A stretch of DNA of 63,606 bases from Phycisphaerales bacterium (GCA_020847535.1 JADLBU010000104.1:1-63606), one strand, 5' to 3'; positions 1 to 7,616 are shown, counted from the first letter of the stretch. Notes: generated by a model not told the origin, from the letters alone. Numbers and translations: made by a program.

Positions 1-1
1 A

Positions 2-100
2 CGCCTCAGCAAAGACTACGAGTTCACTACCGCCAGCAGCGAGGCGATGATCTACATCTCCATGATCAACCTCATGCTCCACCGGTTGGCGCGAGGGTGA
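2..100 (+). pseudogene. IS5-like transposase, C-terminal tail (cut by window edge)
   Basis: The frame opens at the window edge and gives 32 residues before TGA: RLSKDYEF, then SSEAMIYISMINLMLHRLA. This matches the usual end of IS5-family DDE transposases, which carry a KDYE...SEAxIY..MI..MLRRLA tail. The rest of the gene lies outside the window, so integrity cannot be judged. About 25 bases after the stop comes an 88-bp palindromic element ending in 16-bp repeats that begin GAG and are flanked by TTA, compatible with IS5-family ends. The family is recognised only from this tail. Confidence 0.65.
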
Positions 101-124
101 ACCGGCTTCTCACACAGGCTCTTA

Positions 125-212
125 GAGACTGTTTCAGAACCCTACCCCATCTCGTGGCACAGGCATCCTGCCTGTGTTCTACCGCTCTGCTACGAAGTTC
201 TGAAACAGTCTC
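125..212. mobile_element. 88-bp palindromic MITE-like element, copy 1
   Basis: Terminal inverted repeats GAGACTGTTTCAGAAC (125-140) and GTTCTGAAACAGTCTC (197-212) are perfect. TTA flanks both sides (122-124 and 213-215), as expected for a 3-bp TNA target duplication. The centre holds a hairpin, CACAGGCA / TGCCTGTG. There is no coding capacity. A second copy of exactly the same length and roughly 85% identity lies at 4942-5029. Because it follows the transposase tail directly, this copy may be the palindromic right end of that IS rather than a separate insertion. Confidence 0.85.
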
Positions 213-342
213 TTAGGACACTTGGGGTGCTGGTCGGTTTAGGCCTGGTGATCAGGTACTTCGGGGGCATCATCGTCGCACAGTTGACGCGGGCGGGTTC
301 TTCGTTGCACTAACACGCGCTGCGTGCGATCGTGGGCGCTCT

Positions 343-370
343 GACCGCCTGCTGAAGCAGGCGGCTCCGA
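343..370. repeat. REP-like palindrome (9-bp stem, 2-nt loop)
   Basis: The arms CCGCCTGCT (345-353) and AGCAGGCGG (356-364) are perfect around a GA loop, preceded by GA and followed by CTCCGA. The same layout, with a few changed bases, recurs inside tyrS at 50530-50557. The rest of 213-434 shows nothing else I can support. Confidence 0.6.
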
Positions 371-434
371 TGGACGCAACGCTTCGATGGACGGACGGCT
401 CCGATCGGTCCTGGCGCGATCTATCATCCGGTTC

Positions 435-1088
435 ATGGATCCCACCCAACGCATCGCCCAGTTCGAAGCCATGGTCCGACCCGAGGCCGATCCTGAGAAC
501 GACATGGCCTGGTTCAGCCTCGCCAGCGCCTACCGGGATGCAGGCCGGCACGGCGATGCCGCCAAGGCGTACATCCGCTGCTACGAACTCAACCCGGCGA
601 TGTCGAAGGCGTATCAGCTCGCCGGTCAGTCGCTGATCGATGCAGGGGATACCGCGCAGGCGGGCAAGGTGCTCACCGAGGGGTACACGGTCGCCGCCGA
701 GCGCGGGGACCGCATGCCGATGAAGGGGATGGGAGAGCTGCTCGCCAAGCTCAACCTGCCCGTGCCGGAGATCAGGCCCGCAAGCGCCAACGCAGGGCCG
801 GGAGCGGCCGGCGCTGCGAGCGGCGGTTTCATCTGCAAACGGACCGGCAAGCCGGGCACGAAGATGGTCAAGCCGCCGTTCCGCGGAGCGATCGGGCAGT
901 GGATCGGGGACAACATCACCAGCGAGACCTGGAACGCGTGGATCGCCCAGGGCACCAAGGTCATCAACGAGCTGCGTCTGGATCTGTCTCGGGATGACGA
1001 TGCCAACACGTACGACCGCCACATGCGGGAGTACCTGGGGATCGATGACGACCTGTATGCGCAGCTGACGGGGGCCAGCCCGGCGTAG
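435..1088 (+). CDS. TPR protein with C-terminal YggX-like Fe(II)-trafficking domain
   Basis: The product has 217 residues. Residues 1-105 are helical TPR-like sequence (MAWFSLASAYRDAGR, then KAYQLAGQSLIDAGD). A Gly/Ala linker follows at about 112-131. Residues 132-203 resemble YggX: one Cys near the start (FICKRTGKPG), then PPFRGAIGQWIGDNI, TWNAWIAQGTKVINE and a conserved-looking HMREYLGI. YggX alone is about 90 residues and is linked to iron supply and Fe-S protection, so this is a fusion. I chose the ATG at 435 because the TPR alignment begins there; an in-frame ATG at 387 would add 16 residues overlapping a repeat-rich leader. The next gene starts 87 bases downstream on the same strand. 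The YggX call rests on motif resemblance. Confidence 0.7.
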   Translation: MDPTQRIAQFEAMVRPEADPENDMAWFSLASAYRDAGRHGDAAKAYIRCYELNPAMSKAYQLAGQSLIDAGDTAQAGKVLTEGYTVAAERGDRMPMKGMGELLAKLNLPVPEIRPASANAGPGAAGAASGGFICKRTGKPGTKMVKPPFRGAIGQWIGDNITSETWNAWIAQGTKVINELRLDLSRDDDANTYDRHMREYLGIDDDLYAQLTGASPA

Positions 1089-1175
1089 GACGCAGGCATG
1101 CCCGCGGCCGCATATCCTGTCGCCGATCCATCCGGATGTACCAGGATCGGATCACGGCAACGGAGTGCCCGTTTC

Positions 1176-2339
1176 ATGGCAAAGAAATCGTCCGCCGCAC
1201 CGGCCCGGTCCGCCGCGATCACCAAGCGGCTCAAGCAGCGAGACACCAACACCAAGGACAAGATCATCAAGCTCGCCGACGGCGTGGTGAAGACGACGTT
1301 CGCCCGCAAGGAACCGGTGATCCCGATCCCGACGCGAGCCAAGTCCAACACGATCTGGAACAGGAAGCGCGGGATCCTGGAGATGGGCGATGCCAAGCAG
1401 TCGCGCGAGCTGTTCAACCTCAACCAGGCCAAGCAGTTCATGCAGACGATGCTGCACGCGAGCACGATCAAGGAATTGATCGATGCGGACAAGACGCTGA
1501 GCCTTCGCGGTGTGTTCTACAAGGCCAAGCACACGGTCGCGGGGACCAAGGAAAACACGTTCGATGTGCAGGATGAGAGCGATCCGATCCTGGAGGACCT
1601 GGAGGTGGCGCTGGGGGCCCTGCGCGAAGAGCTGCACATCTTCGCCAAGAAGGCCGGGACGATGGTGGGGAACATCACCATCATCGACAACGGGGCCGGC
1701 TCGGCCGATGAGATCGACTGCCGGCGCATGGGCTCGGGCGGGTACGCGGTGCCGTCGATCGTCGAGCCCGACATCATCCAGTTCAAGAAGTGCGAGGCCA
1801 AGTTCGTTCTGCACGTCGAGAAGAACACGGTGTGGTCGCGCTTCAACGAGGACCGCTTCTGGGAGAAGCACAACTGCATCTTGACCGAGGGCGGCGGTCA
1901 GCCTCCGCGCGGCGTTCGCCGCATGCTCAAGCGGCTCAACGAGGAGCTGGGGCTGCCGATCTATTGCCTCCTGGACTGCGATCCGTGGGGGCATTACATC
2001 TTCTCGGTGATCAAGCAGGGATCGATCTCGCTGGCGTTCGAGTCGGAGCGATTAGCGATCCCGCAGGCCAAGTTCATCGGCATCCGCGCCAAGGACTACG
2101 ACGAGTGCGAGCTCTCGGAGGCGGTGAAGATCGACCTCAATGACAACGACACCAAGCGCGCCAAGGAGATCGCCGCGTACCCGTGGTTCGAGCACAACAG
2201 GGGCTGGCAGAAGGAGATCGCCGGGCTGCTCGACAACGGGTTCAAGATGGAAGTGGAATCGCTGATCACCAAGGACATCAGCTATGTGACGGAGGAGTAT
2301 GTGCCGCGGAGGTTGAAGGAGAAGGATTGGTTGGATTGA
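1176..2339 (+). CDS. top6A: DNA topoisomerase VI subunit A (Spo11-like)
   Basis: This 387-residue protein is the DNA-cleaving subunit of a type IIB topoisomerase. The winged-helix (CAP) domain carries the nucleophile in LRGVFYKAKH, Tyr115, matching the R-x-x-[YF]-Y motif of Top6A/Spo11. The TOPRIM domain supplies Glu215 (VLHVEKNTVWSRF) and Asp267/Asp269 (LLDCDPWGHYIF). Length fits the archaeal enzyme (about 360-390). I chose the ATG at 1176 over an upstream GTG/ATG frame because a Lys/Ala-rich start followed by conserved sequence begins here. No B subunit (GHKL ATPase), which the enzyme needs for activity, is present in the window. Topo VI is mainly archaeal and known in a limited set of bacteria. 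Confidence 0.92.
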   Translation: MAKKSSAAPARSAAITKRLKQRDTNTKDKIIKLADGVVKTTFARKEPVIPIPTRAKSNTIWNRKRGILEMGDAKQSRELFNLNQAKQFMQTMLHASTIKELIDADKTLSLRGVFYKAKHTVAGTKENTFDVQDESDPILEDLEVALGALREELHIFAKKAGTMVGNITIIDNGAGSADEIDCRRMGSGGYAVPSIVEPDIIQFKKCEAKFVLHVEKNTVWSRFNEDRFWEKHNCILTEGGGQPPRGVRRMLKRLNEELGLPIYCLLDCDPWGHYIFSVIKQGSISLAFESERLAIPQAKFIGIRAKDYDECELSEAVKIDLNDNDTKRAKEIAAYPWFEHNRGWQKEIAGLLDNGFKMEVESLITKDISYVTEEYVPRRLKEKDWLD

Positions 2340-2354
2340 CTCGCGATATCGCCG

Positions 2355-3014
2355 ATGCGCCCAACACCATTAATTCCAGATTGGATCAAGACCTTTCGAC
2401 ACCGTGACTATGTCAATGTGTACGAGCGAATCCCGGGCGAGTCTCGACTTTTTGGAACAGAAACTCTGTTCGGAGACTGGAATGCACCTGTGCTCTTGCT
2501 TGCCCAGGACTGTGGAGTCGTGGAAGATCTTGACAAACGGATTGCATCTGGTCATCCGACACCACACGGACATGGCGTAGGGTTGCCCACAAATACAAAG
2601 CTCATTCGGCTGGCCGGCAGCATCGGGCAGCCAAAGCTCTACGGGTCAGCACTTGCGAGCCTATGGAGGCGGTGCGGTGGAAAGCGCAGAAAGCCGCCTG
2701 CATGGAACGAACTGCTGAACGCTTTTGTGATCCCTGTTATCAGCTGGGTGGCAACACAGGCAGACTTCAAGGCGATAGCCTGTCTCGGCGAGTATGCTTG
2801 GCAGTCCGTTCTGCTTGCGGGCGACATGGCAGAAGAGGCGGATCGATGGCAAGAATATCGTGATCATGGAGACCACATCGACCTCGTGTTGGGCGGCCGG
2901 CGCGTACGAGCCTTCGCGATGTACCACCCTGCGTGCCCACGCGGATATGACCTGCTGGGTAAGAACTGGCCAGCACTGGCTGCATATCTAGGTGAGAAAG
3001 GACGACGTGCATAG
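2355..3014 (+). CDS. Uracil-DNA glycosylase-like superfamily protein (weak), 219 aa
   Basis: The start lies 15 bases after the topoisomerase stop on the same strand. Residues 46-53 (VLLLAQDCG) resemble the UDG motif A strand and loop, and near the C-terminus FAMYHPACPRG resembles the motif B His-Pro loop. Between them lies helical sequence rich in Trp and Arg. The canonical catalytic acid of family 1/4 enzymes is not obvious, so activity is uncertain. Its codons are noticeably less GC-biased than those of its neighbours, as for the following zeta-like gene, which suggests acquisition. No strong ribosome-binding site is visible. It could equally be an uncharacterised protein that merely shares the fold. 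Confidence 0.5.
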   Translation: MRPTPLIPDWIKTFRHRDYVNVYERIPGESRLFGTETLFGDWNAPVLLLAQDCGVVEDLDKRIASGHPTPHGHGVGLPTNTKLIRLAGSIGQPKLYGSALASLWRRCGGKRRKPPAWNELLNAFVIPVISWVATQADFKAIACLGEYAWQSVLLAGDMAEEADRWQEYRDHGDHIDLVLGGRRVRAFAMYHPACPRGYDLLGKNWPALAAYLGEKGRRA

Positions 3015-3029
3015 AGCCACGTAACCGCA

Positions 3030-3638
3030 TTGCCTCCTTCTCCCTCCATTTTCGTCCTTGCCGGACCAAACGGCGCAGGCAAGACCACGGTCTCACGCGA
3101 CGTACTTGCAGGTACACTGAGTATCACCCAGTTCGTCAATGCCGATGCGATCGCCGCTGGCCTCAGCGGCTTCGCTCCCGATCGCACGGCGTTTGCCGCC
3201 GGACGCATTATGCTCGCTCGCCTGCGGGAACTCGCCCAGGCACGTCAGAGCTTCGCGTTCGAATCCACGCTCGCAAGCCGCACATTCGAGCCGTGGCTTC
3301 GGTCACTCGTGAACGAGGGCTATCTCGTCAACATTGTGTATGTCTGGCTCCGTTCGCCGCAGCTTGCCGTTTCGCGCGTCCGCACCCGGGTTCGCGAGGG
3401 CGGCCACGGCATCCCCGCGGACGTCGTGACTCGTCGGTACTACAGATCACTCGTGAACTTCTGGACGCTCTACCGCACGGTGGCAACGACTTGGAGGGTC
3501 TACGACAACTCGGCGCCCATGCCAACCTTGATGGCAGCGGGACGATACGATAAGGTGTCCGCCGCAAGTCGGACATTTCTTCGGAGCGTCGACCGTGCGA
3601 TCGAAAAAGCCAAAGGATCCGACCGCGATCATGCTTGA
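3030..3638 (+). CDS. Zeta-toxin-like P-loop protein
   Basis: This 202-residue P-loop protein has Walker A GPNGAGKT at residues 12-19 directly after the first strand. NADAIAAGLS follows, then RELAQARQSFAFESTLAS, the usual order in the zeta toxin/UDP-N-acetylglucosamine kinase-like family. Members phosphorylate sugar nucleotides or other small substrates. The FESTL motif and later Arg residues (VSRVRTRVREGGH) match stand-alone bacterial zeta-like proteins of about 200 residues, many of which have no proven toxicity. The start appears to be TTG, 15 bases after the preceding stop. A short Lys/Arg-rich frame overlaps its end. No epsilon-type antitoxin is recognisable upstream. Confidence 0.75.
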   Translation: MPPSPSIFVLAGPNGAGKTTVSRDVLAGTLSITQFVNADAIAAGLSGFAPDRTAFAAGRIMLARLRELAQARQSFAFESTLASRTFEPWLRSLVNEGYLVNIVYVWLRSPQLAVSRVRTRVREGGHGIPADVVTRRYYRSLVNFWTLYRTVATTWRVYDNSAPMPTLMAAGRYDKVSAASRTFLRSVDRAIEKAKGSDRDHA

Positions 3639-3747
3639 TGGCCGTCTGATTGATGCCGCTGTCAGGCGAGCGATCAAGCGTGTGACCGGAGGTGGTCGTG
3701 CTGCGACACGCCGTCCGGCCTCAAAGCCTCGGAAGGCATCCCGCTAG
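3595..3747 (+). CDS. Small basic protein overlapping the zeta-like gene, 50 aa
   Basis: A GTG at 3595 (or an in-frame ATG at 3631) opens a short frame that overlaps the last bases of the zeta-like gene in another frame and ends with TAG at 3745. It encodes a basic peptide, with MLDGRLIDAAVRRAIKR followed by a Gly/Arg/Lys tail. The overlap suggests translational coupling, and its helix-then-basic-tail layout would suit a small partner protein. I do not recognise a family. It could be the cognate antitoxin or spurious. Confidence 0.4.
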   Translation: MRSKKPKDPTAIMLDGRLIDAAVRRAIKRVTGGGRAATRRPASKPRKASR

Positions 3748-3780
3748 CGGTGGCCCCGGTTTGTTGCACATCGCTCTTAT

Positions 3781-4782
3781 CTACGGCCGCGAGAACAGCA
3801 CCAGCTTCGCATCATCCTCAACCGCCAGCGCTCGCGATGATACCGAGACAACCTTGACCGTCCATGCCGGCTTGGCGGAAGGCTCGCCGGGCTTAGCTTC
3901 GCTGTTTGCCGCCGACCCCCCACCGCTCGCCGCAGGCTGGCCGGCACCAGCAACGGCCGTGTCCTCGGGCGTGAAGGTGATGACCACACCCTCGCGCTTC
4001 CAAGTCCCGCGCTCGATCACGGGCTTGGCCGGCGCGGTCGCGGCCGGTTGGGAAGCAGGCGTCGCCGAGGCAGGCGCGGGAGCGCTGCGTTCGTAGGTGC
4101 CATCGTTGTGAACCACGATCGCGATCGAGCGGTCGGGATAGGCGCTGATCCAAGCGCCCATGAGCGAATCGCGGCGCGGCGGGCTTCCGGATGCGGATCC
4201 GGCCGCGGGCTGGCCCTCGGCGGATGCGACGGTTCCCGAGGGCTGGCCGGTCGCGGGCTCGCCAGCCTCTGTGTCGGCCTGCTCCTTGGCGAGCTCGCTG
4301 GCGATCGGCATCTCGCCGGCAGGCTCGACGTAGTCTCCTCCCAGATCCAGGAACGGGATCACCCCATCGATCGCCGCCATCGACTTGCGCAGCCCCGCCA
4401 AATGCTGATCGACGCGGATCAGCGACTTCTCGATCGAATTGAGCATCGCGAGCTGCTGCTCGAGAGTGGTCAGCGAGGTGTTGGTGTTGTCGATGCGGCC
4501 CAGCCCACGCTCGACGTTGTCGATCAGGAGGTTGGTCTTGTCCAGCCGCGTCAGCCCCTCCTCGACGCTGTCGAGACGCTCGTTGGTCTTGTTCAGAAGG
4601 TCGTTGGCCGATGCGAGGCCCTTGTTGGCCTGGTCGAGCCCTTCCTGCACGCAGACGAGCTGGTTGTTGGCGTTCTGGAGCTGGTCACGGATGTCCCAGA
4701 CAATGCAGCCGGGAAGCCCAAGGGCGCATGCAAGCAACCCCAGGAGCATCCCAACGCGGAGAGAGGCGCTCGAGGTGTTCAT
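3781..4782 (-). CDS. Coiled-coil lipoprotein, function unknown
   Basis: The product has 333 residues. The N-terminus is a lipoprotein signal (LLGLLACALGLPGC, lipidated Cys26). Residues about 32-135 form a long heptad-like coiled coil rich in Asn, Asp, Leu and Lys with repeated short units (LDQANKGLASAND, LDSVEEGLTRLDKTN, VERGLGRIDNTN). A low-complexity Ala/Pro/Ser/Gly segment follows. The C-terminal part (GAWISAYPDRSIAIVVHNDGTYERS, then RGTWKREGVVITFTPED) looks like a small beta-barrel of the kind that scores deviation from a background state. It stands alone and convergent to the zeta-like gene. No enzyme motif is visible. Confidence 0.7.
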   Translation of the reverse strand: MNTSSASLRVGMLLGLLACALGLPGCIVWDIRDQLQNANNQLVCVQEGLDQANKGLASANDLLNKTNERLDSVEEGLTRLDKTNLLIDNVERGLGRIDNTNTSLTTLEQQLAMLNSIEKSLIRVDQHLAGLRKSMAAIDGVIPFLDLGGDYVEPAGEMPIASELAKEQADTEAGEPATGQPSGTVASAEGQPAAGSASGSPPRRDSLMGAWISAYPDRSIAIVVHNDGTYERSAPAPASATPASQPAATAPAKPVIERGTWKREGVVITFTPEDTAVAGAGQPAASGGGSAANSEAKPGEPSAKPAWTVKVVSVSSRALAVEDDAKLVLFSRP

Positions 4783-4941
4783 GCCGCCAGTGTACTTCCC
4801 AGATGGAGAGGCGGGAAGGAGAAACGCAGGCGAAGAAAAGACCTGGATGCCAGGATCATGAATACTGACCGTCGGCGTGGGACATCCGAGCGGCGGAGTC
4901 GTTGATTGGTGACACAGGACTCAGGATTCAGGACAGTCTTA

Positions 4942-5029
4942 GAGACCGTTTCAGAATCCTACCCGACCTCGTAGCACAGGCATCCTGCCTGCGTTCTACT
5001 GCTCTTCTACCTCATTCTGAAACAGTCTC
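4942..5029. mobile_element. 88-bp palindromic MITE-like element, copy 2
   Basis: This has the same length and layout as the copy at 125-212. The ends are GAGACCGTTTCAGAAT (4942-4957) and ATTCTGAAACAGTCTC (5014-5029), with one mismatch in the arms, and the centre again holds CACAGGCA/TGCCTGCG. TTA flanks it at 4939-4941 and 5030-5032. The right-hand TTA is, read on the minus strand, the TAA stop codon of the dehydratase gene, so the target duplication coincides with a stop codon. Confidence 0.85.
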
Positions 5030-5566
5030 TTAGAAGTCCACCGGGATCTCGCTCATCTTCAGCAGCGTTCGGAAGCTTTCGCTGAAGACGAAGTTGTGCT
5101 CGGGGAAACCCATGCCGGACATGTTCTGGTCGATGAAGCTGAACATCAGGTCGATCTCGGCGATCCGGGTGGGATCGGCGGAGATGCCCGAGCGGAAGGC
5201 ATCGACGGTCCCGAGGGTGGAAGCGCCCATGGCATCCAGGCGATCTACCACAGCGGTGTATCGCAGGGTTATGCCCGGGGAGACATCTGCAGAAATCTCG
5301 GCGCGGTTGATCTTGGCGAGCACGACCTTCTGTCGGAAGTGCTCGGCGTGCCCAATCAGAATGCCGGCGGTCTGGGCCATGCCTTCGAGGATGAGCGAGC
5401 CGGGCATGACGGGCATCGCGGGGCGCGCCACGCCGCCGGCCTCATCGGCCGCGAAGTGATCGTGCAGGTGATCCTCGGCGAGCGAGATGTTCTTGACCGA
5501 CACCATGCGGCGCCTGGGCTCAAGCTCGATGATGCGATCAATCCACATCCAGCGCACGCGCGGCAC
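5030..5566 (-). CDS. 3-hydroxyacyl-ACP dehydratase-like hot-dog protein
   Basis: This 178-residue FabZ/FabA-like hot-dog protein would dehydrate 3-hydroxyacyl-ACP in fatty-acid synthesis. Visible features are the N-terminal WIDRIIELEPRRR strand, catalytic His37 in DHLHDHFAADE, and Glu61 in PVMPGSLILEGMAQTAG, the helix that carries the second catalytic residue. A loop of about ten residues between His37 and the Pro-Val-x-Pro-Gly segment is longer than in ordinary FabZ. The TAA stop lies in the target duplication of the adjoining MITE. It is followed in the same direction by nothing; upstream lies the acyl carrier protein gene in the same orientation, 49 bases away, probably one operon. Confidence 0.82.
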   Translation of the reverse strand: MPRVRWMWIDRIIELEPRRRMVSVKNISLAEDHLHDHFAADEAGGVARPAMPVMPGSLILEGMAQTAGILIGHAEHFRQKVVLAKINRAEISADVSPGITLRYTAVVDRLDAMGASTLGTVDAFRSGISADPTRIAEIDLMFSFIDQNMSGMGFPEHNFVFSESFRTLLKMSEIPVDF

Positions 5567-5615
5567 CTCCGGTTAGCAACGGCCGGTTTTCGGTGGGAGA
5601 CAGGGAAACGCCGGT

Positions 5616-6005
5616 TCAGCCCTTGGCGGCGACCTTGGCCTGAACGAAGTTGACGATCGCATCCACGGTGAAGATCTCGTGGATCCTGGAGAGCTGAGGG
5701 TCCTGGCGGAACTTGGTGAAGTCAAAGTGCGGGAGGCGCTCGACCAGGGCAGTAATCCCCTCGGGCGTCACCTTACCCTCCTTAACGTATTTTGGATCCT
5801 GAGCAACACCCTGGGGGAAAAGTTCGTTCTGCCCGATCTTGAAGCCGAAGTTTTTCTCGAGCTGGAAGCTGATATCGAGGTAATCGATCGATTCGGCGCC
5901 CAGGTCTCCCTTGAGGGTTGAGGTGGGCTGGATGTCGTCCTCATCGACGCTCAGCGTGTCGGCGAGGATTTCACGAACCTTCGAGTAGATCTCATCGCGG
6001 GTCAT
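5616..6005 (-). CDS. Acyl carrier protein (long form)
   Basis: The product has 129 residues, against about 80 for ordinary ACP. Residues 1-55 match the ACP fold: VREILADTLSVDEDDI, then GDLGAESIDYLDISFQLE, with Ser39 as the expected phosphopantetheine site. After FGFKIGQNELFPQG the chain has an insert/extension ending in IFTVDAIVNFVQAK, which restores the last ACP helix. The ATG at 6005 fits the fold start; upstream in-frame codons run into repeat DNA. The gene lies between two hot-dog dehydratase genes, one co-directional downstream and one divergent, so a dedicated lipid pathway is likely. Long ACPs of this kind are known from planctomycetes. Confidence 0.85.
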   Translation of the reverse strand: MTRDEIYSKVREILADTLSVDEDDIQPTSTLKGDLGAESIDYLDISFQLEKNFGFKIGQNELFPQGVAQDPKYVKEGKVTPEGITALVERLPHFDFTKFRQDPQLSRIHEIFTVDAIVNFVQAKVAAKG

Positions 6006-6085
6006 CAAAAGCCGCCTCCGCAGGCCGGACGGGACCTGGAAGGGGGTCCCCATCACGGGCACGATAATAGGGCGGGAGGGGGCGG

Positions 6086-6145
6086 GAGTCCTGAGTCGTG
6101 AGTCCTGACTAGGGATCCGCGCGGCTGGATGACTCAGGATGCAGG
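6086..6145. repeat. Degenerate CCTGAGTC repeat and imperfect palindrome
   Basis: The stretch GAGTCCTGAGTCGTGAGTCC followed 20 bases later by GACTCAGGATGCAGG forms a partial inverted repeat in the divergent gap between the ACP and dehydratase genes. Comparable CTGAGT-rich tracts occur at 4913-4935, 10005-10028, and 34799-34904. I see no fixed consensus. Confidence 0.4.
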
Positions 6146-6195
6146 CCAACCGGACTCCGGACTTTCCCCGCTCTGCCGCGGCCTATCGTCCGCCC

Positions 6196-6633
6196 ATGCA
6201 CTTTTCCCTCATCGATCGGGTGATCGAATGCTCCCCGGATCGCATCGTGGCTATCAAGAACGTCTCGGCGGCCGAGGAATACCTGGAAGACCATTTCCCG
6301 ACATTCCCGGTTCTGCCGGGGGTGTTGATGGTCGAGGCGATCGTGCAGGCGGCTCGGCACATGCTCGAGAAGCACTACCCCGCCTGCCGAGGGATACGGA
6401 TGGTGCTGGGGAGCGTCCGGGCTGTCAAGTACGGACGGTTCGTCAAGCCGGGGGAGACGCTGCGGGTCGAGGTGAGCCTCTGCAAGCAGCTCGAGGGCGG
6501 GGCCTTTGAGTTCAAGGCCCAGGGAACGGTCGCCGCGACCGGGATCCAGCCCGAGCCCAATGGGGAGCCTGCCAATTCGGCGATCTCGGGGAAGTTCATC
6601 CTGAGGCCGGTCCGCGAATTCGCCGCCGCCTGA
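6196..6633 (+). CDS. FabZ-like 3-hydroxyacyl-ACP dehydratase
   Basis: This compact 145-residue hot-dog protein matches FabZ closely: FSLIDRVIECSPDRIVAIKNVS, then catalytic His33 in EDHFPTFPVLPGVLMVEAIVQ with Glu47 in the central helix. Length fits FabZ (140-155). It is transcribed away from the ACP gene, with a 190-bp divergent region between their starts. The ATG at 6196 places the first strand as in FabZ; the in-frame ATG at 6139 would add 19 residues of repeat-derived sequence. Two different dehydratases beside one ACP suggest that they act on different chain lengths or in different pathways. Confidence 0.87.
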   Translation: MHFSLIDRVIECSPDRIVAIKNVSAAEEYLEDHFPTFPVLPGVLMVEAIVQAARHMLEKHYPACRGIRMVLGSVRAVKYGRFVKPGETLRVEVSLCKQLEGGAFEFKAQGTVAATGIQPEPNGEPANSAISGKFILRPVREFAAA

Positions 6634-6707
6634 GATCGATCAACTTCCCCCCAACGCGCTGGCGACCGTGAACGGGATTCATCGCGCGGCCGCTACGCTC
6701 TGTTCAG

Positions 6708-7616
6708 ATGCCCACGGCAAAGGACCAGGCGATCTGCATCCGTCACTGGGACTGGTCGGAGACCAGCCAGACGGTGTCGCTCTTCACCGCCGAGCACGGC
6801 ATCGTCCGCGGGCTCGCCAAGGGTTCCCGCCGCGAGAACGCGCCCTTCTCCGGCGGCATCGAGCTGTTGACACGCGCGGAGGCGATGTTCATCCTCAAGA
6901 ACACTTCTTCTGAATCCAACGCGCTCGCCACCCTGACCGCATGGGATCTGCAGGAGCCGTACTCGGGCCTGCGGAGATCGCTCAAGCCGCTCCACACGGC
7001 GATGTTCTTCGCCGACCTGGTGCATCACTCGCTGCACGAGTTCGACACGCACCCGATGCTCTTCCGCGGTTTTGCCTCAGCGCTGGGTCGCCTGGAGCGC
7101 GGAGATCCCCCACTGCCGATCACGGCCGAGTTCCTGTGGCTGATCCTCGCCGAGACGGGTTATCGCCCGCAGGTGCTCGTCGAAGTGCGCACGGGGGAGG
7201 AGTTGCCGGCGATGGCGATCTACCAGTTCAGCCCCCAATTGGGAGGACTGGTGGGAGGGCTGGTGGGCGGCGACAAGGTCCGAGAACTCGGAGTATCCAC
7301 CCCCGCGCCCGCACGAGGGGCATCCATTCCCGCCGCCTCGGGGGCGCACGAGGTCTGGAAGGCCCGTCCCGACACCGTGGAGGTGCTGCGGACCCTGGCG
7401 CGCTGGGGGGAAAGCGTGGATTCCCCCGGGCCGTTGGCCGATACGAGTGCGTCGGATGAGGCGATTCTGAGGTCATGCGCCCTGCTGGCTTCGTACTTCC
7501 GCTTCATCCACCAGGTCTGGCCGCCCTCGATCCGCTGGATCCTGCCCGATCGCCTTCAGCAGCCCCCGGGGCCGTCGGGCGCTGGGTCAGGAAGGCCGGC
7601 GAAGGGTCGCCGCTGA
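6708..7616 (+). CDS. recO: DNA repair protein RecO
   Basis: RecO anneals complementary strands and, with RecR, loads RecA at gaps. The 302-residue product opens with the family's OB-fold (AICIRHWDWSETSQTVSLFTAEHGIVRGLAKGSRR), then the helical half containing FFADLVHHSLHEFDTHPMLFR and AEFLWLILAETGYRP. It is about 50 residues longer than usual because of a Gly/Pro/Ala-rich loop (about 178-212, starting LGGLVGGLVGGD) and a low-complexity tail. The zinc-binding Cys cluster found in some RecO proteins is absent, as in Escherichia coli. The following gene starts 75 bases later in the same direction. Confidence 0.9.
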   Translation: MPTAKDQAICIRHWDWSETSQTVSLFTAEHGIVRGLAKGSRRENAPFSGGIELLTRAEAMFILKNTSSESNALATLTAWDLQEPYSGLRRSLKPLHTAMFFADLVHHSLHEFDTHPMLFRGFASALGRLERGDPPLPITAEFLWLILAETGYRPQVLVEVRTGEELPAMAIYQFSPQLGGLVGGLVGGDKVRELGVSTPAPARGASIPAASGAHEVWKARPDTVEVLRTLARWGESVDSPGPLADTSASDEAILRSCALLASYFRFIHQVWPPSIRWILPDRLQQPPGPSGAGSGRPAKGRR

